A DNA stretch of 35,044 bases from Planctomycetota bacterium (GCA_024279275.1 JAJRRS010000194.1:1-35044); one strand, 5' to 3'; numbered from the stretch's first letter, positions 24,157 to 32,244 are shown. Numbers and translations: made by a program. Notes: generated from the sequence alone by a model not told the origin.

Positions 24157-24672
24157 TCAGAGCAATCCACGTTCCGCGAAAGAGACGCTCTCACCGGCCG
24201 AGACCACGAAGTGGTCGAGCACACGCACATCAACCAGTGCCAGTGCGTCTTTAAGCCGACGAGTAATCGCTTCGTCCGCATGACTGGGCTCGGCGACACC
24301 CGATGGGTGGTTATGGAAAAAAACCATAGCGGCGGCATTCACCTCCATGGCCTGCTGCACCACAACCCGTGAATGAATCGAAGCACCATCAATGGTGCCT
24401 TGAAACAGCTCACGCACCGCGATGATCCGGTGACGGTTATCGAGAAACAGACAACCGAAGACTTCATTGCGGTAATCTGCCAATCGGAGGCGCAGATAAT
24501 TCCGCGTCTCTTCCGGTTTACTCAAAGACCTTCCGGCTCGATGTTTGATTGCCAGCACTTTCATCGCCAGTGTGATCACCGATTGCTTCTCCACATCGTT
24601 TAAGTCTGCTGGTTTCAGATCAGACAGCCGATCTTCTGCCAACGTCTCTACGGATGAATCCGCTTTCTTCAT
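24157..24672 (-). CDS. radC: RadC family JAB-domain protein
   Basis: The start at 24672 has GAGGAGA before it. This 171-residue RadC-type protein carries the JAMM metal motif FHNHPSGVAEPSHAD: His120, His122 and Asp133. The N-terminal helix-hairpin-helix part of chromosomal RadC is absent, as is usual in ICE and phage copies. Older literature called RadC a repair protein, but that link is doubtful; a role in element recombination or DNA processing is likely. It lies between the DUF3577 and DUF6573 genes, each with a structured leader. Confidence 0.95.
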   Translation of the reverse strand: MKKADSSVETLAEDRLSDLKPADLNDVEKQSVITLAMKVLAIKHRAGRSLSKPEETRNYLRLRLADYRNEVFGCLFLDNRHRIIAVRELFQGTIDGASIHSRVVVQQAMEVNAAAMVFFHNHPSGVAEPSHADEAITRRLKDALALVDVRVLDHFVVSAGESVSFAERGLL

Positions 24673-24730
24673 GACTGATCTCCTCAAGATAAAGGGAGAC
24701 CAGTCCCTCGGGGAATGATCCCCCGATGGG
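24673..24730 (-). promoter_or_regulatory. Structured mRNA leader of radC, radC RNA motif-like
   Basis: The hairpin at 24705-24730 has arms CCC/GGG and CGGGG/CCCCG with a seven-base loop. Downstream on the minus strand TCTCC (24695-24699) can pair with GGAGA of the ribosome site (24679-24683), which would hide it. TCCC can also pair with GGGA at the hairpin's 3' end, giving an alternative fold that frees the ribosome site. The parts are in the same order as in the DUF6573 and DUF3577 leaders. Confidence 0.6.
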
Positions 24731-24738
24731 TGGAAGGT

Positions 24739-24763
24739 GGCCGGGTAACTGAGTTACCTGGCC
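24739..24763 (-). terminator. Strong stem-loop after the DUF3577 gene
   Basis: GGCC, one mismatch, GGTAAC, loop TGA or ACTGAGT, GTTACC, mismatch, GGCC. It begins 10 bases after the DUF3577 stop. No U run follows on the minus strand, so it may be an mRNA-protecting or processing hairpin rather than a simple terminator. Confidence 0.5.
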
Positions 24764-24772
24764 GGTTTGGAT

Positions 24773-25189
24773 TTACGCCGCGTCTTCTTGTGCGGTGTAG
24801 AATGGTTCCCCGTCGACCTTGGCCCACGCAATACGCAGGAGTCGGGCCTTCAGGCTGATGCCAATCTCGCCGGCTTTATCACCATTCTTGAAGGTAAAGG
24901 TCTCGGCATAGAGATCACTCAACGTGAACCCAACCAAGACCTTCGAATTGCCCTCAACGGCCGATGTGAGCTGACGCACAAGTTCCTGCGCCTTCTTACC
25001 AGACACGCGACACTCGAAATGAGTGTACTGGGCGTTATCGACGCTGCCCCGAAGGGCTGCGATGGTGACACTTAGAAAGGGAGTCCCCTCGTTCGGTGTC
25101 ACTTCCCGAATCCGGTTGAGATAACCGATACCCTGGGTGTGAAGATCGAAATACTTCGATGTTTCGTTTGAAGTCTCGTTTGTTGACAT
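24773..25189 (-). CDS. STY4534-family ICE replication protein (DUF3577)
   Basis: This 138-residue protein starts MSTNETSNETSKYFDLHTQG, with AAGGAG seven bases upstream. The core GIGYLNRIREVTPNEGTPFLSVTIAALRG and HFECRVSGKKAQELVR, then KVLVGFTLSDLYAETFTF, is an OB-like, SSB-related pattern found in DUF3577 proteins of SPI-7 and PFGI-1-type islands. It probably binds single-stranded DNA or helps replicate the element after excision. No separate ssb gene is in the window, so it may fill that role. It lies upstream of radC and has its own structured leader. Confidence 0.92.
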   Translation of the reverse strand: MSTNETSNETSKYFDLHTQGIGYLNRIREVTPNEGTPFLSVTIAALRGSVDNAQYTHFECRVSGKKAQELVRQLTSAVEGNSKVLVGFTLSDLYAETFTFKNGDKAGEIGISLKARLLRIAWAKVDGEPFYTAQEDAA

Positions 25190-25259
25190 AGTGCTTTCTC
25201 CTTAAACGTTAAAAACCCGGAGCAAGCACGTCCCTGACGGGAATGCATGCCCGGCAGGG
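25190..25259 (-). promoter_or_regulatory. Structured mRNA leader of the DUF3577 gene, radC RNA motif-like
   Basis: The hairpin at 25232-25259 has arms CCCTG/CAGGG and CGGG/CCCG, one mismatch between them and an eight-base loop. CTCC (25219-25222) can pair with the ribosome-site GGAG (25198-25201), giving a 17-base loop. The hairpin-to-ATG distance (42 bases) is nearly the same as for DUF6573 (43). The upstream gap to parM (25260-25412) holds further small inverted repeats, such as GGTTGG/CCAACC-like pairing. Confidence 0.6.
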
Positions 25260-25412
25260 TGGTTGGAATGGAAACCTGTTCCGTCCCTTTGAAGATGGAC
25301 CGACGACATGTTGGAAAACCAACGCCGCTGTGCACCTGTTGCACGGCCCGAAGGTGCCTCATTTGCCACTGAACCGCAGTGACGACGGATAAAATCGGTA
25401 TTGTTGCTGCAC

Positions 25413-26435
25413 TCAGGCTGCATCGGATACCTCGCAGACATAACGCAGGTACTTGAGCATGCCGCGGGCATTGGCAAAGGCCGGGTGTTCGGCGACCGCC
25501 TGATGCGGAAACCAGTTGGCGATGTTCTCCGCCAGGGCCACGGTGCCGCCGCCGACGAACAGAACGCTATCCAGCTCTACGCCTAATCCAAGTTGACGAC
25601 GGGTCTCTGCATGGAGTCGCTCGACTACCTCGCGCTTGGCTGCTTCAACGAGGTCCGCCACGTCATGATTCTTGCCTTGCAGGCGAACGACCTTATTCTC
25701 GACCGCCTGAGAAACGAGTTGTTCGCTCAAGGTCTCCAGATCGAAGCGCTCCTGAATGCCATCGGTCACGTGCAGTTTCACGTTCAACATCCCGCACTGC
25801 AGGGAACCGGACGAGGCATGCAAAATGCCCTGATCCTTCACCACCACGTAGTCCGTTGTGCGTCCACCAATATCGACAATCGCGACCGGCACGGATACAC
25901 GATCCGCATCCAGAGTGACACCATCATCCTGTTCGACGATTACATAGTCATACCAGGCGGCCAACGCCTCGGGGATCACCTCATGGAAGGCAATACCAGC
26001 TGGCAACCCATCCGATAGTGGTCGAACCGATTGCTTGAGGCTATCGCGCTTTCTGGTAATGGTTTCCTGCCGATGCTGGCCGCTGTTGCGGTAAAACGTA
26101 CTGACGGGCAAACCCGAAACGGCATGTACAGTCCGGCCCGTGAGCCCGGCCTGTTGCAAGGCATGTTGTACGACAGCCCGGTTCAGACCGGACCACGGGT
26201 AGCCTTCAAAATGGGTGGGCGCACCATCAACCGCGCCGACCGAATACACTGCATCCTCTGTCTCATACTCGAAGATGCGTTGCTCGGCCCCGTTGATCCA
26301 GGTTACGTCGGACTGCCCCACCCGGGCACGTGAGGGAATAGCGATCAGACGCCCATCCGGGAGTGCTACCTTGGTGAATGCATAGCCGTCATCAAGGCCA
26401 ACCGGGATGGGATTTATGGGGGGAGCATCAGTCAT
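25413..26435 (-). CDS. parM: ParM/StbA-type actin-like segregation ATPase
   Basis: This 340-residue actin-fold protein has phosphate-1 VGLDDGY (residues 12-18), phosphate-2 VAIVDIGGRTTDYVVV (184-199) and the adenosine motif LFVGGGT (292-298). Filament-forming ParM proteins push plasmid copies apart, and the neighbour upstream is a small ParR-like protein, so this looks like a type II partition system. In an ICE it would keep the excised circular form through cell division. The PFGI-1 class normally depends on a ParA and DnaB-type pair, which is absent from this window. The leader is short and ordinary (GAGGACAAAAAAA before the ATG). Confidence 0.93.
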   Translation of the reverse strand: MTDAPPINPIPVGLDDGYAFTKVALPDGRLIAIPSRARVGQSDVTWINGAEQRIFEYETEDAVYSVGAVDGAPTHFEGYPWSGLNRAVVQHALQQAGLTGRTVHAVSGLPVSTFYRNSGQHRQETITRKRDSLKQSVRPLSDGLPAGIAFHEVIPEALAAWYDYVIVEQDDGVTLDADRVSVPVAIVDIGGRTTDYVVVKDQGILHASSGSLQCGMLNVKLHVTDGIQERFDLETLSEQLVSQAVENKVVRLQGKNHDVADLVEAAKREVVERLHAETRRQLGLGVELDSVLFVGGGTVALAENIANWFPHQAVAEHPAFANARGMLKYLRYVCEVSDAA

Positions 26436-26484
26436 TTTTTTTGTCCTCTGGTTCGTTAGTTATTGGGCAAGCTGATGACCTGTC

Positions 26485-26829
26485 CTAACCGATCACTTTG
26501 CCCAGCGCCGCGAAGGGTTTGTCGGCCGTATTCGCTGGCGAGTGCGTTACCGTGACGACAGCCGGTTCTGGCTGTGCCGGGCTCACTGGCTTTTGTGCAT
26601 CGCTCACCTTTCGATTTTTCAATCCCATTGCTGGTCTGCGCGTTGTTTCATCCGATGGTCTGCGTAGTGCCTGACACTCGGAAAGAAATCCCTGAACCAG
26701 CAGCCCGCGTAACCACTCTTGCCGGCGGGTTGCTGGAATGCGCTCCCGACGGTTCAAAATGATTTCCTCCAGTGAAACCCGAGGATCGAGATACAGCACG
26801 ATGCGGTAGCTAGATTTTGCTTTAGCCAT
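26485..26829 (-). CDS. Small ParR/StbB-like partner of ParM
   Basis: The 114-residue protein opens MAKAKSSYRIVLYLDPRVSLEEIILNRR, which looks like a ribbon-helix-helix DNA-binding segment (a basic beta strand followed by two helices), and ends in a long flexible proline and alanine-rich tail. Small size, DNA-binding start and location directly before parM fit a ParR/StbB adaptor that binds a centromere and couples it to the ParM filament. Family assignment is by context and pattern, not by clear similarity. No strong ribosome site is seen. Confidence 0.7.
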   Translation of the reverse strand: MAKAKSSYRIVLYLDPRVSLEEIILNRRERIPATRRQEWLRGLLVQGFLSECQALRRPSDETTRRPAMGLKNRKVSDAQKPVSPAQPEPAVVTVTHSPANTADKPFAALGKVIG

Positions 26830-26910
26830 GGGCTTGCCGGCATGTCATTGCAAAATCTGGGACAAGATTATTAGGAGGAGTCGGATTCATGCCAGTGAAA
26901 ACCCAATACA

Positions 26911-27708
26911 CTATCCGTCGTCGTTTTTATCAATGGACGAATTTGTGTCGGAGACAGAAGCTCCTGGGCGCAGCTGTACGTTTCCGGAAAATCCTGATGG
27001 AAACGACACTTTGCGGGGTACTAATGGAGCCTGGCATTCACCACTCAGCACATCGCCGGGTACTTCACCCATCAACTGGCAGGCCTCGTGACTGCGGCCC
27101 ATCGCCTTTCTCACCTGTTCGCGGTTGATCTTCAGCAATCGGTAGCTTTGTGGGATCATAAATATCCCACGCACTTTCCGTGCGCATGCCTTGAGAATGT
27201 CTTCACTGGCCTGACCGCCCATCAACCCAATGTGACGGGCGGTTAAGGCCATGCATACCAGCCTGTCGAATTCGGCCAGGAGCTTGGCGCCCCGGTACGC
27301 ATAGGGATTGGCAAATTTCAGGGGAATTCGATAGGGACGTTGGGATGCTGCAACACCAACCTCCATGGCATCCATCTGTTCCAGCAACTTTTCGAGATCC
27401 ACTTGGCTGCTGCAAATAGAGTCTCCGGCAACCTCGATAGCCGCGTGGACCTTGATCAACCACCAATCCGCATAGGGGTCATCACCCCGTGCGCCCTGCC
27501 AGATCACACGCAAGCGATCGGCAAAGCCGACCAGGCCAACGATGCTCGGTTTGTTTGTGGTAGCAACACGCCCGTGAAAGAGGCGTTGCGCATGGATAGT
27601 CTGAAGCGTGAGCCAGACCTCACCTCGAAGTGCGCCGGGCTTTTCCGGCAGGGTTGTATGCTCGGCGGGTATTGGCTCCAGACTGGGAATGGCGTCTTCT
27701 GTCTTCAT
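26911..27708 (-). CDS. Integrating conjugative element protein, PFL_4669 family (TIGR03761, DUF1845)
   Basis: From the ATG at 27708 the protein has 265 residues. It shows GEVWLTLQTIHAQRLFHGR, RLRVIWQGARGDDPYADWWLIKVH and NPYAYRGAKLLAEFDRLVC, the hallmark stretches of this family, then GRSHEACQLMGEVPGDVL near the end. It is cytoplasmic and always linked to the STY4528 and ParB genes in the maintenance block; function is unknown. A TTG at 27744 preceded by AAAGGA would add 12 residues and cannot be excluded. DUF3158 and ssb genes, common downstream in relatives, are missing here. Confidence 0.9.
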   Translation of the reverse strand: MKTEDAIPSLEPIPAEHTTLPEKPGALRGEVWLTLQTIHAQRLFHGRVATTNKPSIVGLVGFADRLRVIWQGARGDDPYADWWLIKVHAAIEVAGDSICSSQVDLEKLLEQMDAMEVGVAASQRPYRIPLKFANPYAYRGAKLLAEFDRLVCMALTARHIGLMGGQASEDILKACARKVRGIFMIPQSYRLLKINREQVRKAMGRSHEACQLMGEVPGDVLSGECQAPLVPRKVSFPSGFSGNVQLRPGASVSDTNSSIDKNDDG

Positions 27709-27834
27709 GGCGACATTGAGCCTTGCCACTGCCCGTACTGCCAAGCAACAATCCTTTCTGGGTAAGGCGTCGTTTCCTACGGACCACCAACAAGCGGGGG
27801 ATCGATATTCGACACCCGTGATAGACGAAACGCC

Positions 27835-27851
27835 GATTCACCCGGTGAATC
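27835..27851. repeat. 17-base inverted repeat between STY4528 and PFL_4669 genes
   Basis: GATTCACC-C-GGTGAATC has perfect eight-base arms and lies 12 bases past the STY4528-type stop, in the 154-base gap before PFL_4669. It may be an operator or a short RNA hairpin. Confidence 0.55.
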
Positions 27852-27862
27852 ACTAAACAAGA

Positions 27863-29140
27863 TTAAGTATTGTCCTTAACACACTGATTCTTTGCCTTGT
27901 CTCGCATTCCCATCATCTTTTTCAACTCAGCAATGTGTTTTAAGCCACTGGCTCTTCGTTGTTGCCTCTGCTCATCGGTTTCTCTGGATGGGTGAGGCAA
28001 TGTGCTTTGGGATGATTCTGATCCGGCTGTTTTTTTCTTCTGCCGTCGATCGCGGACATTAACACCCAGGTTTGGTAAAAACTTTCCCCGTCGCATCTTC
28101 TTGCAAAGCGAGTTCAGAAAACTAATTGGATCATAGACCGGATCCATCCCCTTTCCTTCTGCCTGAAAGCGACCTTCCAGTTCATCGAGGACAGGCTGGC
28201 GCTGCTCAGGCGCCAGTGCACGGAGATAGCGGCCAGCAATTTCTCGGTGGTTTTCACAGAGACGTGCCGGGTACACCAGTGGCTGATTATCTTCTCCTGT
28301 CAGTTCAAAATTCGACACCTTCCCGGTATTGGTAGTAGTAGTATTATTATTAATATAACTACTACTACCCGAGTTCGATTTTTGTGCGTTCGAATTTCGA
28401 ACTCGGTCTCCCACCGTGTTCGAATTTTGGTCATGGTGAATTTTCCCTCTCTTCTGATGGATCGAGTCACTGCGCAACCGTTTCACGACGTTCCTGGTGA
28501 ACGAAAAAAAGCGACGAGGATATCCACTTTGGGTGGCCACCGTACTTTGCATCCGATGCTCAATCGGATGGACCCGAGCACAGATATCCTGACCAGCCTG
28601 AATATCCTCGTCCATTGAGTCGAGCACACCTTGTGCAACCGTACGGACACGTGCGTGGCCATGGCCACGAGAATCATCAAGAAAGGACATATAGTCAGCA
28701 TTGAGATGCAGTGCATCGACGAGTGGCAAGGGTTCGTCGTGGAGTGCATAGACATTCCCGTGAAAACGACCACTGCTTTTGCGTACCCGAGCACACAGCG
28801 TCAACCAGCGTGTCGCACGCAGGATGGCAATGGCACGGGCAATCGTTGATCGGGACGACACATTGGCCATCTTGCCAATCGCGTCATACCCCGGAAATAA
28901 GGTGGCGCCACCAGTCTCACGAACCGAGAGCATGACAACCATCCAGACCAGCTTGTCGACCGGCTCAAGTACAGGGTCTTTAACGACGGCTGTCGGAAAC
29001 GACTGGTGTCGATTCCCGAGAAAGAGCATTCTGTCAGCCGTTCCTTGGCCCGTTGCGGCCTCGGCCTGTGCGATGGTTTCCTGGATCAGCGCATCAAGCG
29101 CAAGCGTCTCCGGTCGAATGGCGATTTGATTTTCATTCAT
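27863..29140 (-). CDS. STY4528-family island replication protein
   Basis: The ATG at 29140 overlaps the DUF2857 stop by eight bases. The 425-residue protein has a winged helix-turn-helix near residues 65-115 (LVWMVVMLSVRETGGATLF, then ANVSSRSTIARAIAILRA). A low-complexity linker rich in Asn, Ser and Thr follows (NSGSSSYINNNTTTTNTG), then a C-terminal domain with LRALAPEQRQPVLDELEGRF. It is a DNA-binding protein of the type encoded by SPI-7 and PFGI-1 islands, thought to start replication or act in maintenance. The linker corresponds to short triplet-like repeats near 28335-28370. Confidence 0.9.
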   Translation of the reverse strand: MNENQIAIRPETLALDALIQETIAQAEAATGQGTADRMLFLGNRHQSFPTAVVKDPVLEPVDKLVWMVVMLSVRETGGATLFPGYDAIGKMANVSSRSTIARAIAILRATRWLTLCARVRKSSGRFHGNVYALHDEPLPLVDALHLNADYMSFLDDSRGHGHARVRTVAQGVLDSMDEDIQAGQDICARVHPIEHRMQSTVATQSGYPRRFFSFTRNVVKRLRSDSIHQKRGKIHHDQNSNTVGDRVRNSNAQKSNSGSSSYINNNTTTTNTGKVSNFELTGEDNQPLVYPARLCENHREIAGRYLRALAPEQRQPVLDELEGRFQAEGKGMDPVYDPISFLNSLCKKMRRGKFLPNLGVNVRDRRQKKKTAGSESSQSTLPHPSRETDEQRQQRRASGLKHIAELKKMMGMRDKAKNQCVKDNT

Positions 29141-29738
29141 TGGCACCCGCCTGAACAGCTTCCTTGTCGATCTGGCCATTCAGGCTTCCGTACTGATCCC
29201 AACGCTGTGTCTGGTTCCAAATAGCACGCATCGACAGACCGGTTTCACTATGGATATCCAGATACTGCCCAGGTGTCAGCAAACCGGATTCCTCCCCGTC
29301 GACTAGGCTCGACCAGACTTCCCATAGCTGGTGCGATCCTTTCTCATCCAGTTCAGGTGGGCGACCAATTGTTGGATCGACCAAAAGGGTCCGGCGCAGC
29401 CTTGTGTAATCGCGCTGATTCAATCCAAACAATATCTGCATCATCTCCTGCGGGGCATCTGCGGAAATCAATGTCTGAATCGTATCTTCCATTGCCCGTT
29501 GCTCACCCAGATGTTCGATCATGGGCCAGTACACTTGCCGGTTGAGCACGATCTCCAAACAGTGCGCACGTAGCGACTCGACGCGATAGAGATCCGCGAC
29601 GCGCATCTCGCGCAGCGCCTCGATTTCCTTGACACCGAAGTTCATGTTACGCAGTGCCGTCTGGTCACCTTCTGCCAGACAACGCATCGCATACATCAAG
29701 ACAGCGGTAATCAAATCTGCTTCTTTGGTGCCTTCCAT
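29133..29738 (-). CDS. DUF2857 family protein
   Basis: This 201-residue cytoplasmic helical protein has LITAVLMYAMRCLAEGDQTALRNMNFGVKEIEALREM, LNRQVYWPMIEHL and LFGLNQRDYTRLRRTL. DUF2857 is a fixed member of the ParB, STY4528 and PFL_4669 block in this class of elements and may act as a transcription factor; proof is lacking. It starts five bases after the ParB stop and overlaps the next gene by eight bases, so the four genes are one transcription unit. Confidence 0.9.
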   Translation of the reverse strand: MEGTKEADLITAVLMYAMRCLAEGDQTALRNMNFGVKEIEALREMRVADLYRVESLRAHCLEIVLNRQVYWPMIEHLGEQRAMEDTIQTLISADAPQEMMQILFGLNQRDYTRLRRTLLVDPTIGRPPELDEKGSHQLWEVWSSLVDGEESGLLTPGQYLDIHSETGLSMRAIWNQTQRWDQYGSLNGQIDKEAVQAGANE

Positions 29739-29743
29739 CGCAT

Positions 29744-31273
29744 TTATTCCCAGATCACCGTACCGGTTTCCATGGCCAAGTGGCGAATAGACCGGTAGGT
29801 ATCCATGAGATTGAGCAGGTCACGCCAGTCTCGATCATGCAACGATTGCCACAGGCGATAACCGGTATGCCCGGGATCAAGCGTCCAGATACTATTGAAG
29901 AGCAGTTCAGCATCCTGATCTTCAATAGCACGACGCAGGATTGAGTCACTCGGCAATGTAGGTGCGATCGATTCAATCGGTGCAAAGGTCATTTCCGAAC
30001 ACGCAGCAAGCTGCCACCAGAGTATGTAAACCTGGGCCAAGGCATCCTCATCGAGTTGATCTGACAGAACAGGATCAGGCACATCACGCAAGACAAAACC
30101 AAGCCCCTTGCCCGACAAGGGCATGACCAGATCACCAATACCATTTCGTTGTGCAAGCCGTGCCGCCAGGGCCCAGGCCCTGCCCCGCAAAGACTTCAGG
30201 TCGTTAAGCTTGGAATCGCTCTGGTCAATCAGCGTCTCGGAAACATCAGCCGTAGACTCATCCAGAGAATCCTGTGGTGTAATCGGTGCAGCTTCCATGC
30301 CTGAAGGCGTTTCGCCACCTGGCTCTAAACCTGTATCGCTGCCCTCTTGGTCATTGAGATCATCAGTTTTCACCAAATTCTCGTCGGCACCATCACGCCC
30401 TTCTGGCTTAGGTGGTTCTTTGATCGGCACAAATTCTGGGATGGACAATTCCCGCCCTTCAATTTCGGCATCCAGCGCAACCCGAATGGTATGGATACTG
30501 GTCTCTGCTTCCTCGGCGATCTCGGTTTCAATCGCACCTTGCAATACATCCGTGTCCCACTCCGGCCCGTCGTAGCGTCGGCATAATGCGGTAAATACTT
30601 CATTAAACGCACTGTCACCACCAGAGCAGTATCGCTGCCAAAGTGTGCGGCCGGCTTGCACAAGCGTTCGAATGCGTACTACCTGATGACCACCAATACC
30701 TGCCTCAAGGGCCTTCGGAATCAGTGGCAGCAAGGTCCGTACGGCATACGCCATCTGACATATCCGAGTGGAGCCAATGCTATAACCAGATGAGCGCAAT
30801 TTGTTGACGAGATCCTTATTAGTAATCTCCCCTGTCCCTGACTCTTCTTCGAACCATTGTTTGGCCTCAAAAATCGCCCTGGCCTTATCAATAAACGTGA
30901 GATCACCACGAAGCTCATTTTCCCGGAGGTGTGCCAACAGAACATCTGACTCACGGTTCCAGGGTCTGAATAAACAGGGAACCCGAGCAAACTGCGGATC
31001 ACCAGTTTCCTCAAACAGTTCTTTCAGTATTAGCAGGCGGGTATTTCCTCCGGCATGCACGATGTAGTCTGCGGCACCTGGTCGTTGAGTAATCACCAAT
31101 GGTTGATCCAGACCGTTACTGCGAATCGAGTCCTTGATTCGATCGTATTCTGGATTCTCACTACGGCGTGGATTGTGCTCATAGGGCTTGATACAACCTA
31201 CATCCTGCATCACAGTCTCGATATTATCGTCAACACCATGGCCCACTCCTGCGCTAGATTTTTGGACAGCCAT
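29744..31273 (-). CDS. ParB family protein of PFGI-1-class elements (TIGR03764)
   Basis: This 509-residue protein has an N-terminal ParB/Srx-type domain (about 20-115: CIKPYEHNPRR, SIRSNGLDQPLVIT, then HAGGNTRLL at residues 73-81, the ParB box variant) and a helix-turn-helix part (about 135-210). A long acidic linker rich in Glu, Asp and Ser (about 285-355) leads to a C-terminal domain of unknown type. ParB proteins bind DNA sites for partition or regulation. Its usual partner ParA and the DnaB-ParB fusion are missing upstream, where an FlhDC-like pair is found instead. It overlaps the FlhC-like gene by 20 bases. Confidence 0.92.
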   Translation of the reverse strand: MAVQKSSAGVGHGVDDNIETVMQDVGCIKPYEHNPRRSENPEYDRIKDSIRSNGLDQPLVITQRPGAADYIVHAGGNTRLLILKELFEETGDPQFARVPCLFRPWNRESDVLLAHLRENELRGDLTFIDKARAIFEAKQWFEEESGTGEITNKDLVNKLRSSGYSIGSTRICQMAYAVRTLLPLIPKALEAGIGGHQVVRIRTLVQAGRTLWQRYCSGGDSAFNEVFTALCRRYDGPEWDTDVLQGAIETEIAEEAETSIHTIRVALDAEIEGRELSIPEFVPIKEPPKPEGRDGADENLVKTDDLNDQEGSDTGLEPGGETPSGMEAAPITPQDSLDESTADVSETLIDQSDSKLNDLKSLRGRAWALAARLAQRNGIGDLVMPLSGKGLGFVLRDVPDPVLSDQLDEDALAQVYILWWQLAACSEMTFAPIESIAPTLPSDSILRRAIEDQDAELLFNSIWTLDPGHTGYRLWQSLHDRDWRDLLNLMDTYRSIRHLAMETGTVIWE

Positions 31274-31940
31274 GGGCTACCCCGCATGTGTGACGTTTCT
31301 TGTTTAGCTTCTGCTGTTCTTGGCATCCCGTACAAGTTGCTTTCCACCGGCCGGCTGGACGATATTCAATAGAGGTCCCACAGCTGCGGCAGCGACGCTT
31401 AAAGTATTCAGTGCAGGCGGGGCAAGTCGAACCATCGTTGCCCAGTGGGCCGATATAAGATATGCCACAGTGATCACAGGACTGTTCGTACCATGCGTTG
31501 ATGGCGATTAAACGAGGCACAAAGAAAGCACGTGTCAGTGTCAGAAGCGGTGCATCCATAATCGCTGAATACGTTTCGTATACATGAATCAACACACTGG
31601 ATGTGCTACGTCCAATTTTCTCCAGGTGCTGGTACAGACGCCATACCACGTTCGCGTGCAACATGCGCTGATTGCTTTTCAGGTACCACGTATCTGTGAA
31701 TGGCACCTGCCCGGGTGGTGAAGGCATGCCGGTAAGCAGCGGATACAGACGACTGACAACTTTCTTCGTCAAGCCGGTCAACTGGCACACCAGTGCAGTC
31801 CGGGCCCCCAACTGAACCAAATGAACGGCCTCAAGAGTGTTTCGTGCCTGAGTGACGACTTCGATGTCGTCAAGAATTTTTGATTCTCTTTCCTGCCCGC
31901 CAACGAGGGCACGCAACTGGTCGTGGTTACCAACACACAT
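31254..31940 (-). CDS. FlhC-like transcription activator with tandem zinc ribbons
   Basis: This 228-residue protein resembles FlhC over residues about 35-150: ARTALVCQLTGLTKKVVSRLY, GQVPFTDTWYL and the arm LLTLTRAFFVPRL, then the first CxxC (CDHC). FlhC/SetC homologues turn on transfer and excision genes in SXT-type ICEs, working with FlhD/SetD. Beyond the usual zinc site, this protein has three more CxxC pairs (CPAC, CRSC, CTGC) and a last Cys pair, so it seems to hold two zinc ribbons. The FlhD-like gene lies directly upstream. It probably activates the element's transfer genes. Confidence 0.85.
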   Translation of the reverse strand: MCVGNHDQLRALVGGQERESKILDDIEVVTQARNTLEAVHLVQLGARTALVCQLTGLTKKVVSRLYPLLTGMPSPPGQVPFTDTWYLKSNQRMLHANVVWRLYQHLEKIGRSTSSVLIHVYETYSAIMDAPLLTLTRAFFVPRLIAINAWYEQSCDHCGISYIGPLGNDGSTCPACTEYFKRRCRSCGTSIEYRPAGRWKATCTGCQEQQKLNKKRHTCGVAHGCPKI

Positions 31941-31960
31941 TTAACGAATCCCGGCGGCAA

Positions 31961-32244
31961 TCAGGAGAGCACGGCCAGGCTCGCGGATTGGAGTACTGCG
32001 TCGATCTCTTCGGGATCTTCTTCGGCAAGCGCCTTAAAAAGCCGATACCACCAGACCGCATTCCCACGTGCGGCCAGCAGCGGTATTTTGACCTGAGCGA
32101 TTTTGGTTAGATATTCGCTGGGGGCTTGTGCCAGCAGGCTGGCAACATTCCCAGCAGAGGCGCCGCAACATCGGGATCTTCCCGCGCAATGTCACGAACG
32201 TGAATTAAATACTGAAGGTTGACGCTGGAAAAATCGATTTTCAT
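31961..32244 (-). pseudogene. FlhD/SetD-like activator subunit, frameshifted
   Basis: An ATG at 32244 with GGGAG eight bases upstream opens MKIDFSSVNLQYLIHVRDIA and REDPDVAAPLLG, then the frame stops early at 32107. The neighbouring frame continues VASLLAQAPSEYLTKIAQVK, LPLLAARGNAVWWYRLFKAL-like sequence and EEDPEEIDAVLQSASLAVLS to a stop at 31961-31963. Joined, they make an FlhD-sized protein of about 94 residues. The slip is near 32145-32148, where one extra base in GGAATG (as GGAAATG) restores the frame. SSVNLQYLI and WWYRLF are typical of FlhD-type subunits in ICEs. Partnership with the FlhC-like gene follows from order and spacing. Confidence 0.8.

Noticed and set aside
26889-27128. Plus-strand frame of 79 codons with a strong AGGAGGAG before its ATG
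   Set aside because: It is antisense to the 3' end of the PFL_4669 gene, has an arginine-rich, low-sense composition and no family match; the ribosome site is probably a coincidence.
28335-28370. TAGTAGTAGTATTATTATTAATATAAC run, looking like a microsatellite
   Set aside because: It lies within the STY4528-type gene and encodes the Asn/Thr-rich linker, so it is coding low complexity rather than a separate repeat element.
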